Below, in pieces: positions 1 through 7,432 of a stretch of DNA of 64,000 bases (positions are counted from its first letter, which is position 1; each line of letters starts with the position of its first letter). The notes under the pieces are model-generated. The model was not told the origin of the DNA, did no database searches, and was given only the letters and a program-made list of their open reading frames with translations. The DNA comes from a virus: positions 1 to 64,000 of IMG/VR virus record IMGVR_UViG_3300031658_000002; one strand, given 5' to 3'. Position numbers and translations under genes: made by a program.

Positions 1-362
1 TCGGTTGCATCCTTTGTTTCAGAAGCTATTGTATATGGGCCTTTTGGTGCGCCTTTCCAATAATCTAGTGTTGATACACTAGCTAATTGCTCTGTCCCTG
101 GTGATTTCAACCAAACAGAAGACTCAGTGATGAGCTTATCGCCAGCAAGTATCTTGCCTATTTCAACGCAAAGTTCTTGAAAGTCTTTTGTAGGTGTACT
201 AGGGTTTGAAATACTTTTAATATATTCTGCTATGAACTCTTCAGAATATTTGTGATCTCGAAGTGTTGCCTCGAGTAACTCAAGATGGTTTCTATTTTTT
301 GGATCAGGCATTCCATCGTTAACTCTGTAGGCCCAATCTGTGATTAAATAATTTATGTCCAT
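1..362 (-). CDS. Unknown protein, N-terminal part (runs off the window)
   Basis: An open frame of 120 codons starts at ATG 362 and is still open at the window edge. It begins MDINYLITDWAYRVNDGMPD. I do not recognise the family; the start is acidic and rich in helix formers, with no signal peptide or membrane segment. An AAGGA ribosome binding site lies just before the ATG, and a late-type GATATTTATA motif sits between it and the upstream polymerase gene. It is therefore probably expressed late, unlike the polymerase. Function unknown. Confidence 0.7.
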   Translation of the reverse strand, partial: MDINYLITDWAYRVNDGMPDPKNRNHLELLEATLRDHKYSEEFIAEYIKSISNPSTPTKDFQELCVEIGKILAGDKLITESSVWLKSPGTEQLASVSTLDYWKGAPKGPYTIASETKDAT

Positions 363-377
363 AGTATTCCTTTTATC

Positions 378-390
378 TATATAAATATCA
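378..390 (-). promoter_or_regulatory. Late-type promoter motif
   Basis: The coding strand reads TGATATTTATATA between the polymerase stop and the start of the unknown gene at 362. It is one of 17 copies of this motif in the window, and the ATG follows about 15 bases later. Confidence 0.6.
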
Positions 391-392
391 AA

Positions 393-1403
393 TTAAAGGT
401 CCAAAGACCTCATATTGTGATAATCTCTGCCTATCTTAAGCTTAGTAGGATAAACCATTAGTTTCTTTATCTCCTTAAGAAGTTCCTTCCCATCATCCGA
501 ACTAACGTCAAATACAAATGCATCGTATACATAGAGAACCATCTTACTAAATTTGTTTTCTAGCATAGCTAAAATGTTTTTTAGATTTTCAGAATTCTTT
601 TCTGTTTCGAAAGCTTGTATAAAGTAGTTGAATAATTTTTGAGGATTCATATCCTTAAAGTTTCTTTTATAAAACCTACGCTTTAAAATTGGTGTTTCTA
701 TATAACCTTTACTATTATAAATATCCCATAACTTAAAAATATATTCGTTAGTCTTTTTAAAATAATCGATGTGTAAAAACTCTTTTGGTATACCTCCATA
801 AAGTATTTGGAAGCTTAATTTTTTAGAGTCATTGTATTGTTCATCTGTAAGATTATCGGTATCAAAGTAAAGTGCACCTAGATATCTATGAAAACTACCT
901 TCTGGCTGTTTTACTCCAATCAATTCTGCTATAAGTCTCAAATGATACGCATCATAATCAAACTCTGCAAGTATTCCGCCTGGATATCTGCTTATATATT
1001 TTGATCTTGTGCCATCTTCTTTATTCAATGCTGCATAATTTGTGCCTTTGTTAGAATTCGAAGGCCTTCCTGTCGAAGTAAAAAGATTATATCTAGTGTA
1101 TTCAGGGCCCGCTTCAGTCCAAAAGCCGCTTTGTTCAATTTTTCTAAAAGTACTAACAACATTATCATTATATGATTGAATCATGGTTTCAGGTACATCA
1201 GGAATCGCATGCGAGATAGCGTCTAGATGATCGATTTCTTCTCTGATCTTGCTTTCAGGTATTATATCATATATGTTATATCTGTTGCTGTATAACCTTT
1301 TATAGAATGTATTTATTGGAGGATCTAAAGTCGATTCGTCTATAGATTTGTTGTTGTGCAGGTAGTGTTTTATCTGCAGTTTATTTCGAAGTTCAGTTAA
1401 CAT
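393..1403 (-). CDS. Short family A DNA polymerase (palm/fingers only)
   Basis: Template-directed DNA synthesis is predicted. The 336-residue protein carries the three family A motifs: motif A as FDYDAYHLRLIAEL (Asp149), motif B as KKLSFQILYGG (about 194-204) and motif C as YDAFVFDV (Asp294). An NYFIQAFETE segment near 259 matches the conserved Asn/Gln block between B and C, and TSTGRPSN (109-116) resembles the TGRLSS block. It is much shorter than Pol I or T7 polymerase and has no 3'-5' exonuclease domain. T4 itself replicates with the family B enzyme gp43, which is not in this window. There is no clear Shine-Dalgarno; the ATG sits directly in an extended -10 motif. Role in replication or repair is inferred. 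Confidence 0.85.
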   Translation of the reverse strand: MLTELRNKLQIKHYLHNNKSIDESTLDPPINTFYKRLYSNRYNIYDIIPESKIREEIDHLDAISHAIPDVPETMIQSYNDNVVSTFRKIEQSGFWTEAGPEYTRYNLFTSTGRPSNSNKGTNYAALNKEDGTRSKYISRYPGGILAEFDYDAYHLRLIAELIGVKQPEGSFHRYLGALYFDTDNLTDEQYNDSKKLSFQILYGGIPKEFLHIDYFKKTNEYIFKLWDIYNSKGYIETPILKRRFYKRNFKDMNPQKLFNYFIQAFETEKNSENLKNILAMLENKFSKMVLYVYDAFVFDVSSDDGKELLKEIKKLMVYPTKLKIGRDYHNMRSLDL

Positions 1404-1421
1404 GTATCTAATATAACAAAA
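1404..1421 (-). promoter_or_regulatory. Early/middle-type extended -10 promoter, leaderless
   Basis: The coding strand reads TTTTGTTATATTAGATAC directly before ATG. TGTTATATT fits an extended -10 (TGn plus TATATT). With six bases from hexamer to ATG, the transcript would start at or next to the start codon. The same arrangement precedes the primase gene. Confidence 0.6.
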
Positions 1422-1439
1422 TTATATGATATATGAAAA

Positions 1440-2294
1440 TTATGGGAGTTTTATTTTTGGCTTGTAATATAAGTCGACACCACCATCTGTCAAGTATTTA
1501 GCACACCAGTATTCTTCCCTTGCTTCAGCATCCCACTTTTTACAGAACCCTTCTTCGAAAAATCTGCAACCTCCGCAATCCTGTCTAGGAGGTATTATCT
1601 TGTTAAGCTGCTCTGTGTCAGAGTTGCCCAGTTGATATGACATAGGAAGAGGACCTGGTATGAAGTTATTACCTTCTTCTTCTCCATCCTTCTCTTCGTT
1701 TGCGGGATACATTCTACGGCTATCAGGGCCTACTTCTATTCCTTTAAGAAATGCTGGCCATTTCATATGATCAGTAGGTAAAACAAAGTTGCGGATTGTT
1801 CTTATAACTTGTACAGCTTTTAATATTTCTTCGTAGTTAAGCGTTATCCCAAGTGTGGAGAGCTTTAATTTTATTTCTACCCATGCAGCATTTTTATGAT
1901 AAGGTGTACTATTTTTCTTAAAGTATTTGTATTGTTCTTTATCTATCTCACAAACAGACCCTGTGTTTAATATCTCTGCAAAGTATCTAGTATACTCACC
2001 TTTTTCAATTTCTTTTTCTGTAAGTTTGTGAGCAAAAGGCACGGGTTCTATAAAGTCTCTACGGTACTCAGGCTTCAGCTCATCATATAATATCACAGCT
2101 TTCGACATATCGTATGGGTAGAGTTTCATTTCCTTCTGAGTTTTCTTGTTCATCTCCTCACCACCAAATGGTGTACCTACATAAAATACTATAGGGCCAA
2201 TATACTCTTTAAACTCACCTTCGCGGATTTTTATCATCCACTCCTCGCCGGCTGTGAAACCTTTTTTTATATATTTCTTTTTATATACTCTCAT
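1440..2294 (-). CDS. Late protein with C-terminal four-cysteine cluster, unknown
   Basis: This 284-residue protein follows the hub-like gene and overlaps its stop in a TAATG junction. I chose ATG 2294, which has GAGG five bases upstream, over an upstream TTG at 2330. The body is soluble and lysine/glutamate rich. Near the C-terminus is CGGCRFFEEGFC followed by WCAKY (Cys 240, 243, 251, 264), a spacing typical of a bound metal or iron-sulfur cluster and reminiscent of HiPIP-like motifs. Neighbours are baseplate genes, so a virion or assembly role is likely. Function unknown. Confidence 0.75.
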   Translation of the reverse strand: MRVYKKKYIKKGFTAGEEWMIKIREGEFKEYIGPIVFYVGTPFGGEEMNKKTQKEMKLYPYDMSKAVILYDELKPEYRRDFIEPVPFAHKLTEKEIEKGEYTRYFAEILNTGSVCEIDKEQYKYFKKNSTPYHKNAAWVEIKLKLSTLGITLNYEEILKAVQVIRTIRNFVLPTDHMKWPAFLKGIEVGPDSRRMYPANEEKDGEEEGNNFIPGPLPMSYQLGNSDTEQLNKIIPPRQDCGGCRFFEEGFCKKWDAEAREEYWCAKYLTDGGVDLYYKPKIKLP

Positions 2295-4285
2295 TATATC
2301 CTCAACGCAGTTTCTAAACTCGTTGTCCAATCACCTTGACTTACTGAATGTTTGACTCCAGTTACTTGGAACTTGTGCGTTACAGTAATTACTGCAGATG
2401 TCTGATCGGTCACGAAGAGCTGTCCCCAATGTATACCTCCTATACCATCAAAAGTTCCATCAAACCCAATAGGTATTACAGAACCTCCTTGATCAGTGGG
2501 TGGCGCTTGAGCATTCCAGAAAGCTTTCATAGCACCTTTAACTTCGTCGACAGCCTCATCATCTCTGTTGTCAGCTAGTGTTGCCATTGCATCTTGTAGG
2601 ACTGTCTTTAAATCAGCAGGATCTAGAGTTTTAGTCTTCTTAGTACCACCTCCCGATTCGTCGCATCCCTCGCCTGGATTATGTTTTGTACTTAACTCTT
2701 GCTCTCCCATTAAAGTGTCTTTTATATTTACTGCATAGTCAAGATATGCACCTTGAGGCTCATCTGTATTTTTCGCACCTTTTTTCGTCCTTCTCTGTGT
2801 ACCCATCATTATAGAATGTCTTAATGCCTGTGGAATATCAGTGCTCATCCCCCAGCTACGACAAGACGTATTGCCATATATGTTTATCTTTGGTGCAGCG
2901 ACGTCAGGTACAAAGTTTTTATCTATTATTCTCATCGTTGATGGATCATTTGGATCATCTACTAGTTCTAGATTCCAAAACCCTCCACAGACATCGTTGA
3001 CTTTTTTCGCAACCTTTAATACGTATTCATCTATTGTTTTAGAATCTTGAAACGTGTTCCAAAGAAAATATGTATTAAGAAGTATTTTACCTAAGTGTAG
3101 ATAACCACCGCTGAAAACAGCTGCTGGTGCACCATTAGTTCCTTGTGCTTTCTTGATACCGAACGAAGAGCCATTATCACCGCCTGTTGCGTTGTTCCCT
3201 TTCCAATGCTCTCTGCCTGGGATAAGACAAACCCAAGGATCTGCTGAAGCGTATGGCAGCCCTGGAGGAACTTTCATTCTTGATTCTGAACTATCCAATC
3301 TCCACACGTGTTTTCCTGGGAATTTTGCCTGAGGTGTATCTCCGTATACATCTGTTAATGCTGACGCTGCGGAGTGACCATCACTTACAGGTGACATACC
3401 TGATACTATAGAAGACTCCCACCATGCCCAGGTTACATAGTAATTCATTGTTGGAGAACCAAAAAACCCTGTAACATCTTGCCACCAGGTGGTGTCTTCT
3501 TTCGCATCTTCGTCTAAGTTTACAGAGCCACCGCAATAACCGTTAGGTGACCAAGGTGTATTTTCTTGTATATTTCTTTCTGCTACATCTTTTAGTACTA
3601 CTTTCATCCAATTTCCAGAACCGTCACCTTTATCATCATCTTCTTTTCCAGCGCAGCCTGCATTACCTTTGTTTGCAACATCAATAGGGCCGCTAATGTA
3701 CGCCTTGCCTGGAGAATCTAATGTCAATTCGCAGGAGTAAGATTTAGAGCCCGGGTCAAATGACCAATTGAAGTCTGATATTATTCCTAGCATTGCATCC
3801 ATACCACCATTATTTGCTGCTATCTTTGCAACTACATCCTTCTGACCTTCACTAAAGCTCTTTATTGAAGTCGTGGAAAGTCTAGTCACAGGACTGCCGT
3901 CACTTGTCATATTCCAGCCCCACTGTACTAGTGCTGTAATACCCGGTATGAAGAATGCTTGCTGAGCCTCTTTCAATTGGTCTGTTGAATATAGTGTAAA
4001 TTTAACTTTACCTTTTCTCATAGATCCATTAGTACCAGTCGAGTTGACATCAACTGAATTTAATGTGGGTGCTGCCACTAATCTACCAGATGCGGCTTTA
4101 TCGTAAAAATCTGCTTGTGTTCTTTTCTCGTATCCTGCTATTGTCATAGGTTTGCTAGAAAAAGATACTAACGACATCCAGGGTTTTTTAGAAACTTTCC
4201 AAGCACTGTTCGGGGAAACTGCCCCTCTAGCATTTATTTCAGTTACGGAAGCGGCAGGCATCGATACACCAGTTAAATAACTCAT
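2294..4285 (-). CDS. Baseplate hub-like structural protein (gp27-position candidate)
   Basis: This 663-residue protein lies in a chain tube cap - gp53 - this gene, with an ATGA overlap to gp53. It has a beta-rich first third (FTLYSTDQLKEAQQAFFIPG, then ALVQWGWN and FNWSFDPGSKSYSCELTLDSP), a Gly/Ser/Asp-rich middle, and a C-terminal strand pattern (ITVTHKFQVTGVKHSVS). The pattern fits a central baseplate hub component, and no other gp27 candidate is in the window. No diagnostic motif proves it, so the gp27 assignment rests on position and composition. Confidence 0.55.
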   Translation of the reverse strand: MSYLTGVSMPAASVTEINARGAVSPNSAWKVSKKPWMSLVSFSSKPMTIAGYEKRTQADFYDKAASGRLVAAPTLNSVDVNSTGTNGSMRKGKVKFTLYSTDQLKEAQQAFFIPGITALVQWGWNMTSDGSPVTRLSTTSIKSFSEGQKDVVAKIAANNGGMDAMLGIISDFNWSFDPGSKSYSCELTLDSPGKAYISGPIDVANKGNAGCAGKEDDDKGDGSGNWMKVVLKDVAERNIQENTPWSPNGYCGGSVNLDEDAKEDTTWWQDVTGFFGSPTMNYYVTWAWWESSIVSGMSPVSDGHSAASALTDVYGDTPQAKFPGKHVWRLDSSESRMKVPPGLPYASADPWVCLIPGREHWKGNNATGGDNGSSFGIKKAQGTNGAPAAVFSGGYLHLGKILLNTYFLWNTFQDSKTIDEYVLKVAKKVNDVCGGFWNLELVDDPNDPSTMRIIDKNFVPDVAAPKINIYGNTSCRSWGMSTDIPQALRHSIMMGTQRRTKKGAKNTDEPQGAYLDYAVNIKDTLMGEQELSTKHNPGEGCDESGGGTKKTKTLDPADLKTVLQDAMATLADNRDDEAVDEVKGAMKAFWNAQAPPTDQGGSVIPIGFDGTFDGIGGIHWGQLFVTDQTSAVITVTHKFQVTGVKHSVSQGDWTTSLETALRI

Positions 4286-4656
4286 ATATTGCGCTCTTCC
4301 AGCATTTTGTTGTAATCATCTATAATCTCAGGTATTCTATCAGGATGCGGTATTCTTATCCTCTGGCCTGGTTTTACGTACATAGACCCTTTGCCAATTC
4401 CTTCTTTCATACTCTTAGTTATACCATATTGAGATGCTCTGTCAAGCTTGTTTCCATTTGCTATCACCCACCAAAGAGTTACATCTTCATAATATTGGTA
4501 CGCTAAATTATCTAATCTGTCTTCCTGTATAATATCTATATAAAAATCTTCAACGCGTCTTTCTATCTTAGGATATATTATTGTCGAAAATACTTTTTTT
4601 ATCTTGCCGTTAAACCTTTCGGTCATCTTTGTTTGATTTTGATTATATCGTTTCAT
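4282..4656 (-). CDS. 53: Baseplate wedge subunit, gp53-like
   Basis: This 124-residue protein has the gp53/LysM-like core: DRLDNLAYQYYEDVTLWWVIANGNKLD, then PGQRIRIPHPDRI. In T4, gp53 joins wedges around the hub. The length is below T4 gp53 (196 residues), but the LysM-like half is complete. It sits between the tube-cap-like protein (3-bp gap) and the hub-like protein (ATGA overlap), a coherent baseplate operon. The ATG at 4656 lacks a strong ribosome binding site, so translation may be coupled to the upstream gene. Confidence 0.75.
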   Translation of the reverse strand: MKRYNQNQTKMTERFNGKIKKVFSTIIYPKIERRVEDFYIDIIQEDRLDNLAYQYYEDVTLWWVIANGNKLDRASQYGITKSMKEGIGKGSMYVKPGQRIRIPHPDRIPEIIDDYNKMLEERNI

Positions 4657-4659
4657 TTT

Positions 4660-7431
4660 TTATGCCCAAATTTCATCGTTAAAGAATTTACCTCCTGACT
4701 GCCAAATTGTTCCATCTGCGTTAACTAAGAACTTACCAGATAGTTTTATGTCGAATAACATTGGCAATTCGTGGCCTGATGTTTCTTTGCCGTCACCATG
4801 ATTTATATCCCAACCTGCGTCCAAATTCACTGTGTAGTCAAATGAATCTACGATACAAGGTACTTCCTGCCAGAGCGAACCGACAGTAATATTCTGTATT
4901 CTACCTCCACCTACACCACTGTACATCTTGGGAGATACGTAGCCCATAATATCATTCATAATTTTATAATTATTCTTTAATTCTCCAGATGTAAATGCTG
5001 GCATAGTAAGACTCAAGCTCCATTCCCTGGATATTTTGTCGAACATATACGCATCAACAGGGTTACCTGCATAAGATATTGTTGAATATGTCGGCTTAAG
5101 GCCATCTGATATTTCTGTAATATATGCACGAAGTGCAATATCGCTATTAAATCTAATTTTTACATAGTCACTATCATAATTAGTATCGTCTTCTGATTCA
5201 CCTGGCTTTGTAACACCGTAGTCTTTTATACCTATCCTTGATACTGAATTTCCATCGTAAGAATCTCCATCATCTTTCTTTCTAAAATCCCTAAATGCTT
5301 TTGGAGCTCTTCTGTAGTTACCTATGTCTACGTGACCGAATACATCAAATGTCTTATCGCCGCTACCTGGTGCTATTTCTCCGCTGTTTGGTAGTGACGT
5401 ATGAAACAGTTCATCTCCTGTGTTTCGCTTAGCGGTTGGAGCTCCTTTGTTATCTGCATCTGTTCCGAACTTAGATTGATCAAAGCTTTCAAGATCAGGG
5501 TTTCCATACTTGTCATCTCCAGCATCGTTCCCAATCTTATCGTGTATTTCGTCGTAATTTCTTGTTGTATATTTTCCAGTGTTTACTCCTGCTGGATCTA
5601 TATTACCTAAGCTTGATGGGAAACCTTTCCAACTGTCCGGTGTGTCTTGCACAGATGTCTGATAGCCATTGTCGCCTTTGAATGTGAGTATACCTAAAGA
5701 AAGATCTTCATTTTCTTCACCTTTTTGAGCCTCAGATACTTTGCCATCGTCGTAGTGAGTTGTTGCTTTTTGTTTATAGTAAGGTTCCCCTGGAGTATAT
5801 AGGAATAAGCTTTCTAATCTTCTACCAGATGTATGTTTGTACATTGTAGATTGGCCGATACCAAAGAAAGAATGGGGGCCCATCACACCTGAAAGTCTTT
5901 TTATGGGCTCGCCTTTACCTCTCATCTTAGCCATCATAGTTGTAAACTTAGTGTACAGCATTTCTAAGCCTTTTAACTTCTGAGGCATTAAACCTTTTTT
6001 AGGATTCTTAAACAATCCAACCTCCATATCTTCACCTAGTTTAACAAGTCTATTACTATCACCGGGGCTTGAAGGGTTTAGATTTTCTATTGATCCTACT
6101 ATCTTTTCGTAAGTTATATCTCTAGTGTTTAACTGGCCCAAGAAATGTCTGTCGCCGTGTATACCTAAAGCGCTTAACGGAACTTGTAGGGCTAGAGCTA
6201 AGGGATTGTATATTCTATCAGCATTTGGCAGACCTAGTTGCCAAAACTGTTTTTTAGGGTTTGTTGCCTGAAGTCCGAATTGCTTTAGGTTGAAAAATAA
6301 ACCATCTGGACTTATCATATACTTCGCTATTCTTACAGCATCAATTACAGGTGCTGTTAATGCGTTTATTCTTTCAAACAAGCCTGATGGATTATCCTTA
6401 CCTCTCTGTATACCTCGCTGTATAAACGGAGATTTAAGCCACAATGGAGATCTTGGGTTATTTCTTTCAGCTTCAGTGCGTATATCTACAAAATCGTTTT
6501 TACCTACTTTCTTATAAAACATATCAGCCTGATCGTTAGATATTCTCATACTTCTAATGTTATCAGTTACTCCTGCAGGTACAGAGTCATTTCCAGTCCA
6601 GGGATCATCAGTAGGTCTTACTCTTGCAAAATACTTATTATATTGTAATCTTGTAAATGTACTTGATGATCCACCTTGTGGAAGTGTTTCACTAAACATA
6701 AATTTAGAAGTACCATCGCGCTTATCAGGCTGTGGGTCAATCTGTAAAAAGCCTGATGTCATATTGTTCATATGATTGATTTTTGGAGAACCTTGTGCAG
6801 AAAATATAGGTGTTCTATCACTTGGGCCTAGACTTGCAAAGAGCTCTAAAAGAGCTGTCATCTTTTCCGGTGTCTTAGCCATAGGCATTAAAGGATTTTG
6901 AGTAGACTTTAACGGTGTTTCGGCCATAGGAGTCAAGGGGATTGCTGTTGATTTTCCTGGCGTAGCACCAAAAGGTCTTGGTGGTACTGTTGATTTTTCT
7001 GGTGTGCTACCAAATGGTCTAGGTGATATTGTTGATTTTTCAGGTGTACCAACCAAGGGAGTAATAGGATTTTGAGTACTATAATCAACGCCATTCTGAT
7101 CCATGTTAGGCTCTTGAGTAGAAAAATCTATAGACTTATCAAATGGCTTTGGTGACTGAGTAGAAAAGTCTACTTTGTTCTGGTCTGTATTTATTTTTTG
7201 AGTAGAAAAGTCTACTTTATTCTGCTTTGTATTTATTTTTTGAGTAGAAAAGTCTGTCTGCTTTTGATCTGTATTTATCTCTTGTGTCGGGGATTCATCT
7301 CGCTGACTAAACTGCTGCTGTATGGGTTTGGGTGTAAATTTGCCCAATGGGTTTACACTAGTCCCTACAGGCTGCTTGTTTTTCTCGCTCTGTAAAAAGT
7401 ATTGTTCTAGATTTTTAAATTTGAATGCCAT
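4660..7431 (-). CDS. Baseplate tube-cap-like protein (gp48/gp54-like C-terminus) with N-terminal 14-residue repeats
   Basis: This 923-residue protein has three regions. Residues 1-50 are polar. Residues 52-191 are ten 14-residue repeats, first with a DFSTQ core, then with a TPEKST core. The remainder is structural. The C-terminal part (VDSFDYTVNLDAGWDIN, ELPMLFDIKLSGKFLVN) resembles tail-tube/baseplate adaptor proteins of the gp48/gp54 type. The gene directly follows the tape measure and precedes gp53, which fits the cap position. A strong AGGAGG ribosome binding site precedes the ATG. The repeats look disordered and may be a flexible tether; their role is unknown. Confidence 0.6.
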   Translation of the reverse strand: MAFKFKNLEQYFLQSEKNKQPVGTSVNPLGKFTPKPIQQQFSQRDESPTQEINTDQKQTDFSTQKINTKQNKVDFSTQKINTDQNKVDFSTQSPKPFDKSIDFSTQEPNMDQNGVDYSTQNPITPLVGTPEKSTISPRPFGSTPEKSTVPPRPFGATPGKSTAIPLTPMAETPLKSTQNPLMPMAKTPEKMTALLELFASLGPSDRTPIFSAQGSPKINHMNNMTSGFLQIDPQPDKRDGTSKFMFSETLPQGGSSSTFTRLQYNKYFARVRPTDDPWTGNDSVPAGVTDNIRSMRISNDQADMFYKKVGKNDFVDIRTEAERNNPRSPLWLKSPFIQRGIQRGKDNPSGLFERINALTAPVIDAVRIAKYMISPDGLFFNLKQFGLQATNPKKQFWQLGLPNADRIYNPLALALQVPLSALGIHGDRHFLGQLNTRDITYEKIVGSIENLNPSSPGDSNRLVKLGEDMEVGLFKNPKKGLMPQKLKGLEMLYTKFTTMMAKMRGKGEPIKRLSGVMGPHSFFGIGQSTMYKHTSGRRLESLFLYTPGEPYYKQKATTHYDDGKVSEAQKGEENEDLSLGILTFKGDNGYQTSVQDTPDSWKGFPSSLGNIDPAGVNTGKYTTRNYDEIHDKIGNDAGDDKYGNPDLESFDQSKFGTDADNKGAPTAKRNTGDELFHTSLPNSGEIAPGSGDKTFDVFGHVDIGNYRRAPKAFRDFRKKDDGDSYDGNSVSRIGIKDYGVTKPGESEDDTNYDSDYVKIRFNSDIALRAYITEISDGLKPTYSTISYAGNPVDAYMFDKISREWSLSLTMPAFTSGELKNNYKIMNDIMGYVSPKMYSGVGGGRIQNITVGSLWQEVPCIVDSFDYTVNLDAGWDINHGDGKETSGHELPMLFDIKLSGKFLVNADGTIWQSGGKFFNDEIWA
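6853..7281 (-). repeat. 42-bp in-frame tandem repeats (ten 14-residue units)
   Basis: Five units of the INTDQNKVDFSTQK type are followed by five of the PRPFGSTPEKST type in the same 14-residue register. The shared core is (F/K)ST. The DNA is near-identical in adjacent early units, around the aaaagtctacttt stretches. Confidence 0.85.
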
Positions 7432-7432
7432 A

